In this document: piece by piece, positions 27,908 through 36,665 of the stretch
Layout: each line of letters begins with the position of its first letter
Position numbering within the stretch: position 1 is the stretch's first letter
Assembly: GCF_044542075.1 (NCBI RefSeq)
Contig: NZ_JBITTU010000005.1
Coordinates: forward strand, 300,181 to 364,180
Origin: Leeuwenhoekiella sp044542075
GTDB lineage: Bacteria > Bacteroidota > Bacteroidia > Flavobacteriales > Flavobacteriaceae
DNA: 64,000 bases
Direction of reading: 5' to 3'
The notes under the pieces: generated by a model
What the model was told of the DNA's origin: nothing
The model's database searches: none
The model's input: the letters and a program-made list of their open reading frames with translations, nothing else
Translations under genes and position numbers: made by a program

Positions 27908-29020
27908 ATGAATTCATCTATTCTTTATAAATACTTTAATAATGAAGCTTCAGAAGAAGAAGTGGCTTTATTGTTTGATTGGATAGCAAAAGATCCTCTT
28001 AATAAAAAGGAGTTTATCAGATTAAAAACGGCCTGGGCATTATCAGAATCCAGTACGATTGCACCTGCACATTTAAAACACGATAGAGCACAACTTAAAC
28101 TTTCTAAAAAAATATTTAAACCCTGGCGCTATGCGGCAATCCTTATAGTTCTGGTAGGAGTGGGCCTTGCCTGGTTTTCTTCCAGACAAAATAATTCTAC
28201 GATCGAGGAGGCTATTGTGCTTGAGATTAATCAAGAAGAGAATCATAATCTTACAAATGCTACGCGTAATGTTATTACCACTTTAGAAGGTACGGTCGTT
28301 GCAGAAGTTGCTAAAGATGAAATTCATTTTCTGGAGCAAAAAGATACGCTTAAGGTGGCCAGCCAATTAATTAAGGTACCCTTCGGTAAAACCTATAAGA
28401 TTATACTCTCAGAAGGTTCGGTGGTGTATTTAAATGCGGGTAGTTCACTTCAATTCCCAAGTTCATTTACCGGCAAAACCCGTGAAGTGAGACTTACCGG
28501 TGAAGGTTTTTTTGATATAGCTAAAAATGAAAATCAGCCATTTATAGTACACGCAGCAAGGCTTAATGTTCGCGTTTTAGGAACTCGTTTTAATGTACAT
28601 GCTTACGCCGAAATGAATAGCGTTGAAACAGCACTTGAAGAAGGGCGTGTACAGGTAGGACTTGAAAACGGTTCAGATATAGAAATAAACTTAATTCCCG
28701 GCGAAGTGGCTACCTATACAAAGCGTTCTAATAACCTTATTAAATCTAATAAAAATATAGAAGCTATTACTGCCTGGACTCGTGGCGAACTACTTTTAAA
28801 TAATACCCCCAGCACCGAAATATTTAGAACGTTAGAACGACATTTTAATGTTAAGATTCTAAATGATTACGAGGCACTCAATAAACAAACCTTTAGTGGG
28901 GCCGTAAAATTAGAGCGTAGTATTGAAGAAATTTTACAATTACTAAAGCTAGACACTCCATTTGATTTTACAATTAAAAATAACCAAATCACCATTACTC
29001 AACCTTCTCCAAAAAACTAA
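27908..29020 (+). CDS. FecR-family anti-sigma factor
   Basis: This 370-residue protein has a cytoplasmic N-terminus (YFNNEASEEEVALLFDWI), one transmembrane helix (about residues 77-95, WRYAAILIVLVGVGLAWFSS) and a periplasmic FecR domain (LIKVPFGKTYKIILSEGSVV, YLNAGSSLQFP and FDIAKNENQPFIV). The DUF4974 C-terminal unit follows (LLLNNTPSTEIFRTLERHFN). It holds the preceding sigma factor inactive until the STN domain of the partner receptor signals. It is separated from the sigma gene by 76 bp and from the receptor by 10 bp. Confidence 0.95.
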   Translation: MNSSILYKYFNNEASEEEVALLFDWIAKDPLNKKEFIRLKTAWALSESSTIAPAHLKHDRAQLKLSKKIFKPWRYAAILIVLVGVGLAWFSSRQNNSTIEEAIVLEINQEENHNLTNATRNVITTLEGTVVAEVAKDEIHFLEQKDTLKVASQLIKVPFGKTYKIILSEGSVVYLNAGSSLQFPSSFTGKTREVRLTGEGFFDIAKNENQPFIVHAARLNVRVLGTRFNVHAYAEMNSVETALEEGRVQVGLENGSDIEINLIPGEVATYTKRSNNLIKSNKNIEAITAWTRGELLLNNTPSTEIFRTLERHFNVKILNDYEALNKQTFSGAVKLERSIEEILQLLKLDTPFDFTIKNNQITITQPSPKN

Positions 29021-29030
29021 GCCTTTGCGT

Positions 29031-32000
29031 ATGAATTCATTATTACACACCTTTAAAACAAGTCGTGTTTTAAAAATAATTTTTGTTTTTATAATTCTAA
29101 TAACCACTCAAAATGTATTTTCTCAGCAAAAGTCTATTACCCTTGATTTAGAAAATACCACTTTAAACCAGGTAGTTAATAGCATCGAAAAACAAACTAC
29201 CTATCGTTTTGTTTACAATGCCGGAAAGGTAGATTTACAACAACGCATACAAGCTAAAACCATAACGGGCACAATAAAAACACTGCTTAATGCAGTTTTT
29301 AATACTCTTCCCTATAGCTATCGCATTCAGGGAGAACAAATCATTATTCTGGCTACTGAAGTAGAAATAACCCAGCAAACCCAAACGCGAGTTATTAAAG
29401 GTAAAATTACGGGTCCTGATGGGTACGGACTTCCGGGTGCTACGATTAGAATTCTGAATACAGGTAAAGGTGCGATGACCAATCTTGACGGCGAATTTCT
29501 CTATAAACTTACCGGAACTCTTATTGAAGAAACCCAACTTGAGATAAAATATTTGGGTTACGAGTCTCAAATTATATTGGTAGGTGATCAAAGTACGTTT
29601 GCAATTCAACTTACTGAGGCTCAAAACGAGTTAGACCAAGTGATTATTACTTCTTCTTATGGAACTAAAAAATTAAAGGAAGAGGTCGTAGGAAGTATTG
29701 TTACACTTACTAATGAAGAAATACCCACACAGCAAGCTACCGAAAGTGTTGATAAAATGCTTGAAGGACAACTAGCCGGTGTTTTGGTTGAAAATACATC
29801 TGGAGTAGGTGGCCCGGTAAAAATTAATATACGCGGTCAGGGTTCATTAACACCTTTAGGTAATGCTGTTTTAGGAACTTCTACCCAACCTCTAATTATT
29901 ATAGATGGTGTTATAATGACTGAAGAAACAGGTATTGATAATGCCTTTTTTGACGGTTCAGGAACTGCTGCAGAAACCTTTAATAATCCTTTGGCACAAA
30001 TAGCTCCAGATGATATTGAGAGTATAAATGTTTTAAAAGATGCAGCCGCTGTGGGTGTTTATGGTGCAGATGGTGCAAATGGGGTTATTATAATAACCAC
30101 AAAAAAAGGAAAGCGTGGTAAAACAAAGTTTAACTTTTCGTCTCAATTGGGTATCTCTGAAGCGATTAATCAAATCAAGTATCTAAGTGGTGATCAATAC
30201 ACGCAATTACGCAATGAATTCCTCAAAAATACAGGAGGTAACCTTTTACCACAATCAACGGTAAACACCAATTGGTTTGACTTACTGAATCAAACAGGTG
30301 TTTACAAAAAGTATAATTTAAGCGCCTCAGGTGCTTCAGAACGCTTTAACTACAGAGCCAGTGTAACTTATTTAGATATAGATGAACCCCAGGTGGGTAA
30401 TGGTGCTCAACAAGTTAACGGAAATGTAAGTCTTGGGTATACTGCACCTAAATTTAATATAGGAATTTCGCTTACACCTAGCTATATAAAAAAGACAGAG
30501 CCTAACGCATATTACAATTACGCTTTCATCCCTACAATAGCGCCGTATAATGAGGATGGCTCTTTTGCAGACATAGGGGTTACCACTCTGGCAAACCCCT
30601 TTGCTGCAATAGCGCAAAACAGAAATGAATCTGATGCTTACGGCATCTTAGGAAGCTTAAATGTAGGATATCAACTTACTCCCGGTTTAAAGGTTTCTTC
30701 TCTTTTTGGTCTAGATTACAAAGACAAAACGCAGGATCGCTATTTTTCTGGGGCAAATGAAAGCGGACAAGGTAATGGAACTTTTAGTTTAGATGGTGTT
30801 AGTTATCCCAAATGGGGACGTAGACTTATAAACGATAGAAATTCTACGCGCTGGAACTGGCAAACACAAGCCTTTTACGAAAAGCAATTAGGTGTTCACC
30901 GTTTTGATATTTTGGGCGGTTTAGAATTAAGTGAAGAAAAAACCGATTTGGCTTACGATTCGGGTACCGGTTTTATCAATCCGAGTGTGATTAATGCCGT
31001 GAGCGATGCCATACAAGATGATGATCCTGCTACCGAAGTTGATGAGCGTCTTTCAAATCAGGTATATCGCGTTGATGTCAACAACAACTCGAGAGTTTCG
31101 TACTACTCGCAGTTTAATTACAATTATAAGGGTAAATATTTTCTTCTCGCAAACTTTAGAAGAGATGAAAGTTCTGTTTTTGGGACAGATAGTAACGTAG
31201 CGTATAATGGCGGTGCAGGTTTGAGCTGGATTGTTTCTAAAGAAAATTTTCTAAGTTCTGTAGATTGGCTAGACTTCTTAAAATTAAAAGCCAGTTACGG
31301 AAGTACAGGTAATTCTCGCATAGGTTCGTACAGATCTCTGGGCCTTTACAACCGCAGAATTAATGGTGGTTATAACTTTCTTAGCGAAGCTTCTCCCAGT
31401 GCAGCACCCAATCCTAAGTTAAAATGGGAAAAGAATAATAAGTTCAATGCAGGTCTAGATCTCAATCTATTTAACAGGTTACAACTTACTGCAGAATATT
31501 ATTATGATGATTTACAAGATTTAATCACCTCTCGCGATATCCCAACCGAAAATGGGTTTAGCTCCCTGCAGCTTAATGCAGCACAGATGTACAATAAAGG
31601 TTTTGAATTTAGTGTGCGTATGAAGTGGTTTACCGCAGAAAAATTTAAATGGAGCACCTCTTTTAATTTGGCAACGCTAGATAATAAAGTGACCGATTTA
31701 GTAGGTCTTGGTAGCGATTACTCGATTGCTTCAAATGCTTTGGCTCAAAAAATAGGCTACAGCACCTCTACCATTTGGGGAATTAACTGGGTAGGTATCG
31801 ATCCTGCTACAGGACGTGATTTGGTCTCTAAAAACGGACAAGTTTATGACTTAGCCACCTATCGCTCTTTATTTAATGAAGATGACTGGGAGCCTATAGG
31901 CAATAGACAACCCGATGTTTATGGCGGTTTTAGCAACACTTTTCAAATAGGGACAGGGTTTACACTGGCAGTTAGAGGTTCTTATCAAATAGGAGGTAAA

Positions 32001-32387
32001 GAGCTTATATCAGATATATTGTCCTCACAGTATAATGTAACTACAAATCGTAATCTTTCTGTAAATGCTTTTGATTACTGGCGTGGTCCCGGTGATACTT
32101 CAGCTTTACAGCCGGTAGTAACCAGCTCAAATCCGCTGGCGTCAAATATGAGCAAGAATGTATATGACGCCACATTTGTAAAATTAAGTAATATCAATCT
32201 TTCTTATAACGTGCCTATAGATACTTCAAAACTCTTTTTAGATCAGCTTTCGGTATTTGTAGATGTTTCTAATGTTGCGTATTGGTATAAAGATAACCCT
32301 GCAAATGGGCGCAATGGTATACGCGAACTCAATTTTACCTATCCTCAGGCACGTACAATTTCGTGCGGATTAAAAACCAGTTTTTAA
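29031..32387 (+). CDS. SusC/RagA TonB-dependent receptor with N-terminal STN signalling domain
   Basis: The ATG at 29031 gives 1118 residues with a signal peptide; a TTG-initiated extension into fecR is not credible. Domains in order are the STN domain (SITLDLENTTLNQVVNSIEK up to QIIIL), a carboxypeptidase regulatory-like domain (VIKGKITGPDGYGLPGATIR), the plug (the ASVGVYGADGANGVIIITTK-type block appears as AAAVGVYGADGANGVIIIT) and a SusC barrel. The STN domain lets it signal through FecR to the sigma factor. The cargo is unknown, since no glycosidase accompanies it. Confidence 0.96.
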   Translation: MNSLLHTFKTSRVLKIIFVFIILITTQNVFSQQKSITLDLENTTLNQVVNSIEKQTTYRFVYNAGKVDLQQRIQAKTITGTIKTLLNAVFNTLPYSYRIQGEQIIILATEVEITQQTQTRVIKGKITGPDGYGLPGATIRILNTGKGAMTNLDGEFLYKLTGTLIEETQLEIKYLGYESQIILVGDQSTFAIQLTEAQNELDQVIITSSYGTKKLKEEVVGSIVTLTNEEIPTQQATESVDKMLEGQLAGVLVENTSGVGGPVKINIRGQGSLTPLGNAVLGTSTQPLIIIDGVIMTEETGIDNAFFDGSGTAAETFNNPLAQIAPDDIESINVLKDAAAVGVYGADGANGVIIITTKKGKRGKTKFNFSSQLGISEAINQIKYLSGDQYTQLRNEFLKNTGGNLLPQSTVNTNWFDLLNQTGVYKKYNLSASGASERFNYRASVTYLDIDEPQVGNGAQQVNGNVSLGYTAPKFNIGISLTPSYIKKTEPNAYYNYAFIPTIAPYNEDGSFADIGVTTLANPFAAIAQNRNESDAYGILGSLNVGYQLTPGLKVSSLFGLDYKDKTQDRYFSGANESGQGNGTFSLDGVSYPKWGRRLINDRNSTRWNWQTQAFYEKQLGVHRFDILGGLELSEEKTDLAYDSGTGFINPSVINAVSDAIQDDDPATEVDERLSNQVYRVDVNNNSRVSYYSQFNYNYKGKYFLLANFRRDESSVFGTDSNVAYNGGAGLSWIVSKENFLSSVDWLDFLKLKASYGSTGNSRIGSYRSLGLYNRRINGGYNFLSEASPSAAPNPKLKWEKNNKFNAGLDLNLFNRLQLTAEYYYDDLQDLITSRDIPTENGFSSLQLNAAQMYNKGFEFSVRMKWFTAEKFKWSTSFNLATLDNKVTDLVGLGSDYSIASNALAQKIGYSTSTIWGINWVGIDPATGRDLVSKNGQVYDLATYRSLFNEDDWEPIGNRQPDVYGGFSNTFQIGTGFTLAVRGSYQIGGKELISDILSSQYNVTTNRNLSVNAFDYWRGPGDTSALQPVVTSSNPLASNMSKNVYDATFVKLSNINLSYNVPIDTSKLFLDQLSVFVDVSNVAYWYKDNPANGRNGIRELNFTYPQARTISCGLKTSF

Positions 32388-32397
32388 CCAGACAGTT

Positions 32398-33858
32398 ATG
32401 AAAAATATATTTTTAAAATTTACGATAGTGTTGCTAAGTCTTAGTGTTTTAGGCTGTAGTGACTTTTTAGAACAAGAACCCGGTAGTCAGATATCTATAG
32501 ACGAGCAACTGGCAACTAAAGAAGGAATACTCGAGGCGCTCGCGGGTTTATATTCTAATGTAGAAGCTACACTACGTACGAGCCCTTATACAGTTTATGC
32601 AGATTTACAAGGCGGAAATATAAAATTCTCACCCGTAGCTTCGGGAAGTAGAGTAGGTCAAATCAATGTGCCGGTAAATCTGGAACAGGTTTATAGCTTT
32701 ACTGATACGGCTTTAGATAGTGACCTGGATAGTTTTTACGATGCCTGTTATACAAATGTAAACGCAGCTAATCTTATTATTGAAAATCTGGATACTGCCG
32801 CAAATCTTTCCGCAGAAGAGCGTGATCAAATTCACGCAGAAGCGCTTGTGTTTAGAGGATTAATGCATTTTATGCTGGTACAGGTCTATGCGCAGGATTT
32901 TCATTTTTCTTCGGAAGTTAAAAAAGGAATTGTTTATAAAACCGAAAGTTTACAGGAAGAATTGCAGTATGCCGCCAGAGCAACGTTAACCGAAACCTAT
33001 GATGCAATTGCAACCGATTTTAATACCGCACTTAATCTTTTTACAGAGACACAGGTTCTTGCCGGTCCAGATTATTCGTATGTAAATTTAGCCAATGCTA
33101 AAGCTTTGTTAGCACGTGTTTATCTATCTCAGCAAGACTGGCAAAATGCTTTTGACCTTGCAGAAGATGTGATTTTAACTTCAGGTGTGATGCTTACCCC
33201 TCGGGCAGATTATGTAGCCTCATGGGAACAGCCACTGGCACCCATTTCTGAAACCTTATTAGAACTTTCGGTGCGACGAGACACTGATGGATCACTAGGA
33301 GGATCGCTGGCGGCAACTTACGGTATAAGTTCGTCAACCTCGTACGGCGATTTTGTTGCATCACAAGATTTACTCGATTTATACGCAGCAGATGATGTAC
33401 GTAAAGACATGTTTATTGAGGCTTCTTTACCAACTTTAGAAGGGATACAGCAGGTAAACCGAAACTATTATTTTACTAAAAAATTTCAGGGAGAACCGTC
33501 TACTCCGGTCATACGATTGAGTGAGGTGTATCTTATTGCAGCAGAAGCGGCACAGCAACTTGGCCGTACTAGTGATGCACTTACCTATTTAAACGCAATT
33601 CGGGAACGAGCAAACTTACCAGCCCTTACCAATGCCACAAATCTCGAAGAATTAATTTTTCTGGAGCGCAGGCGCGAACTCGCTTTTGAAAGGCATTTAC
33701 TTTTTGATCTTAAACGTCAGGGGCGTTCTATAAACCGCAATGACGGGTGTATTGCACAAACCTGTACACTCATTTACCCATCAAACTTTTTTGTACTTCC
33801 CATACCCCAAAACAATATAAACCTCAACGCAAATCTTATACAAAATGAAGGCTACTAA
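32398..33858 (+). CDS. SusD/RagB-family lipoprotein
   Basis: This 486-residue protein has lipobox VLGC (Cys20) and SusD motifs: SDFLEQEPGSQISIDEQL, the helical EALVFRGLMHFMLVQVYAQ, VIRLSEVYLIAAEAAQQLGR and FLERRRELAFERHLLFDLKRQG. It caps the preceding SusC. The next reading frame overlaps its end by 14 bp, showing translational coupling with the surface lipoprotein. Confidence 0.95.
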   Translation: MKNIFLKFTIVLLSLSVLGCSDFLEQEPGSQISIDEQLATKEGILEALAGLYSNVEATLRTSPYTVYADLQGGNIKFSPVASGSRVGQINVPVNLEQVYSFTDTALDSDLDSFYDACYTNVNAANLIIENLDTAANLSAEERDQIHAEALVFRGLMHFMLVQVYAQDFHFSSEVKKGIVYKTESLQEELQYAARATLTETYDAIATDFNTALNLFTETQVLAGPDYSYVNLANAKALLARVYLSQQDWQNAFDLAEDVILTSGVMLTPRADYVASWEQPLAPISETLLELSVRRDTDGSLGGSLAATYGISSSTSYGDFVASQDLLDLYAADDVRKDMFIEASLPTLEGIQQVNRNYYFTKKFQGEPSTPVIRLSEVYLIAAEAAQQLGRTSDALTYLNAIRERANLPALTNATNLEELIFLERRRELAFERHLLFDLKRQGRSINRNDGCIAQTCTLIYPSNFFVLPIPQNNINLNANLIQNEGY

Positions 33859-35311
33859 ACTTTTATTATTACTCGTTTTAGGAATCATTTTGGCGTGTAC
33901 AGATGACGATCTAAGCAATCAGGAAAATCAGGATTTTACATCTTTTGTACGATTTAATTTTCTAGTTAACAGCAACAACGAACCGCTAGAATTTCCTGAG
34001 GTAACCGGAAGCCGGCTTCCAATATCGAGGTATACCAATACTTCTTTAAAAACGGTTAAAATTCCGGTTAGTATGAGTTCGCGATCACATGAAGGTACGG
34101 TCACTGCGGCTTATGAAATCGCATCTACTTTACCGGCTTCGGCATATACAGCAGTACCCGAGCAACTTACTTTTACGGCAGCACAACCTACAGATACCAT
34201 TTTTGTAAACTTTAATGACCGGTGGAGCGGTAGTGACCAACTCGAGTTTACCTTGACTTCGGTTTCTGACGCTTCAGTTCAACTGGGAAATTTAAACACT
34301 ACGAGTCCTAATACAACTTTTACATTAGCACTGGGAGACATAAACACTTCGTATCGTTTTAGTACCAGTCGTATCGAGTTAGCCGGTACAGCAGGGGAGA
34401 CCACCACTTTTAGAGTAGAATTTCCGGCAGGTTATATCGCTTCAGAAATTGATGATGCTTCTTTGTTTCAATATTTAAATGGGTTTGATTTTGATTTGGA
34501 ACGCTCAAAATTAGGTGTAGATTTTATTGAATATACCCTTACGCTAAATGAAAATCTGGCTAATGACGATGTAAACTTTCAGTCTATTGTATCACTTGCG
34601 TCAGTAACCAATTATCAAATTTTAGGTAATAGTAATTTACTGGTAATAAAGCCTATTAAGACCAATCGGGTTTTAGCAACTAATCCTGCTTCGCATTTTT
34701 ACGATACCAGCAATCCGTTTTACTTGGTACGCGGCGAAAACTGGATGGATCACGATAATGATGGCATATGTAGCTGGAGATCCTGGACGGCATTTGCGGT
34801 GCCTGTAGTGGTATCTGCAGATGATCCCAATGCGATTTTAGGTTCAGATAACGGTACTCCCGAGACCGATGATGATATTTATTATGACGCTTTTAAAATG
34901 GGTTTTAAGTCTTCTTTGCCTAACCGAACTACTAACCCGTTTAACCTGCAACGTTGGTTTGACAATGAGTCAACCAATGCAGATACTTCACCGGGTTTTA
35001 ATATTGAAACGGCAATCGAATTTTTTCCTGAAAATGGAACCAGCACTACCCAGGGCACGGTTTCGGTCATCCCGCAATTTCTTGCGATTTCAAGCCGGGA
35101 TGATAAATTGTATGAGTTTGCGATTTCTGGGTCAGGAACTTATAGACAGGTCAATGCGAGTCTTTGGAAAATAAAAATGCAGCTACGAGTTACCAACGAA
35201 GAATTGTATGGGGGCACCATAACTTCAGAATATTTTATATACAGTGACAGGGGCTATGAAGATCCTACAGACCTCCCCGGAAACAGTTGTGTAAATGAAA
35301 TCGAACTTTAA
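33845..35311 (+). CDS. Surface lipoprotein with Calx-beta-like domain, unknown function
   Basis: This 488-residue protein has a lipobox at Cys18 (IILAC) followed by an acidic TDDDLSNQEN stretch of the kind that marks lipoproteins exported to the cell surface in this phylum. The N-terminal 160 residues resemble a Calx-beta/immunoglobulin-like domain (KIPVSMSSRSHEGTVTAAYE, FNDRWSGSDQLEFTLTSVSD). The C-terminal part is aromatic and beta-rich (WMDHDNDGICSWRSWTAFAV, YEDPTDLPGNSC). In SusCD operons this position is usually taken by an accessory binding protein. It overlaps both neighbours (14 and 17 bp). No enzyme motif was seen. Confidence 0.8.
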   Translation: MKATKLLLLLVLGIILACTDDDLSNQENQDFTSFVRFNFLVNSNNEPLEFPEVTGSRLPISRYTNTSLKTVKIPVSMSSRSHEGTVTAAYEIASTLPASAYTAVPEQLTFTAAQPTDTIFVNFNDRWSGSDQLEFTLTSVSDASVQLGNLNTTSPNTTFTLALGDINTSYRFSTSRIELAGTAGETTTFRVEFPAGYIASEIDDASLFQYLNGFDFDLERSKLGVDFIEYTLTLNENLANDDVNFQSIVSLASVTNYQILGNSNLLVIKPIKTNRVLATNPASHFYDTSNPFYLVRGENWMDHDNDGICSWRSWTAFAVPVVVSADDPNAILGSDNGTPETDDDIYYDAFKMGFKSSLPNRTTNPFNLQRWFDNESTNADTSPGFNIETAIEFFPENGTSTTQGTVSVIPQFLAISSRDDKLYEFAISGSGTYRQVNASLWKIKMQLRVTNEELYGGTITSEYFIYSDRGYEDPTDLPGNSCVNEIEL

Positions 35312-36461
35312 ACTCTTACCTATGCGATTGTTATTTGGATTACTATTTTTAGCAGGTGTTTGTTTAGGTTGTAAAGAACAGGCGGCAGAAGCAGATTATG
35401 AGTCTATAGCCTACTTACGGGAAGTCTATGCATCAGGGAATCTTGAAAATTGGCCAAAACCCCATTTAGATAGTTCTATAACAGACTTTGAAGATATTGG
35501 GCATTTGCCTGAAGTGATTCATCCTGAGGATAACCCATTTTCTAAATCAAAAGTAGACCTGGGTAAGAAGTTGTTTTTTGACCCACGATTGTCTGTTAGT
35601 GGACAAATAGCCTGTGCTTCGTGTCACAATTCTGAGCTGGCCTGGACCGATAATATTACACGTTCCTTTGGCCACGATCGTCAAAACGGCAAACGGAATG
35701 CGATGACCATTATGAACGCGGCATTTGCTCACGAATTGTTTTGGGATGGAAGGGCAAAAAGTCTGGAAGATCAGGCGCGTTTTCCCATTGCAGATCAGGT
35801 AGAGATGAATGAAGAACTGAATATTGCTGTTGATAAAATTGCAGCAGTTGAAGGTTATAAACCCTTGTTTAAAGAGGCGTTTGGAGCGGATGAAGTATCA
35901 TTAGATAAAATTCAAAAGGCCATTGCAACCTTTGAGCGTACTATTGTAAGTCACACCAGTAAATTTGATCGGTTTATAGACAACAAACCCGAGGTGTTTA
36001 CAGATGAAGAAGTGCTGGGATTGCATCTGTTTAGAACTAAAGCCCGATGTATCAATTGTCATAATACAGGGTATTTTAGTGATAATCAATACCATAATGA
36101 CGGGCAGGTCTTATTTGGTACCAAAGACGAAGATTTTGGGCGCTTCAATGTAACCGGAGATACTGCCGATATTGGTAAATTTAGAACGCCTACCTTACGT
36201 GAAGTAGCCCGCACCGGCCCGTGGATGCATCACGGTCATTTCCCCTCTATAAAAGATGTTATTGAATTTTACAATCTAGGAAACCCACAGGTGGTTCAAA
36301 AACGATATTTAGGAACTCCCCGCGATTCGCTAATTCCTGAAGTCTCGCCATTACTTCAAAAATTAAATCTTACGCGGGATGAAATGAATGCTTTAGAGGC
36401 TTTTATAGGTACATTATCTTCGGGAGATACGCGTATACGTGCTCCGCAATTACCGCAATAG
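35295..36461 (+). CDS. Di-heme cytochrome c peroxidase (CcpA/MauG family) lipoprotein
   Basis: This 388-residue protein has a signal ending in the lipobox CLGC (Cys26); an internal Met at 35322 is an alternative start. Two heme-binding motifs are present, CASCH at 107-111 and CINCH at 252-256, with the family block LGKKLFFDPRLSVSGQIACA, the middle HELFWDGRAKSLEDQ and the C-terminal RTPTLREVARTGPWMHHGHF containing the candidate Met/His heme ligands. It could reduce peroxide or carry out MauG-like oxidation of a substrate. It overlaps the surface lipoprotein by 17 bp, so it is part of the sigma-controlled uptake operon. Confidence 0.93.
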   Translation: MKSNFKLLPMRLLFGLLFLAGVCLGCKEQAAEADYESIAYLREVYASGNLENWPKPHLDSSITDFEDIGHLPEVIHPEDNPFSKSKVDLGKKLFFDPRLSVSGQIACASCHNSELAWTDNITRSFGHDRQNGKRNAMTIMNAAFAHELFWDGRAKSLEDQARFPIADQVEMNEELNIAVDKIAAVEGYKPLFKEAFGADEVSLDKIQKAIATFERTIVSHTSKFDRFIDNKPEVFTDEEVLGLHLFRTKARCINCHNTGYFSDNQYHNDGQVLFGTKDEDFGRFNVTGDTADIGKFRTPTLREVARTGPWMHHGHFPSIKDVIEFYNLGNPQVVQKRYLGTPRDSLIPEVSPLLQKLNLTRDEMNALEAFIGTLSSGDTRIRAPQLPQ

Positions 36462-36665
36462 TAAATTAAACCCCTGTTTTCAAAAAACGTATAATCCAAC
36501 TAAAAAAGTGAAGTAAGTATTTTTTATCTATTAAAAAGTGCTTTACGATGACTCTGTTATTAAAAAGTAAAAACAGTGTTAAGTGAAGTGTTCATGTTAA
36601 AAGCTAACATTTGATCGTAGATAGCTCAATTATTTTCGCCGGTAAATAATTCAACTATCAAAACA

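Noticed and set aside
28962..29030. Upstream TTG start for the STN-SusC gene
   Set aside because: It lies inside fecR; the ATG at 29031 precedes a normal signal peptide.
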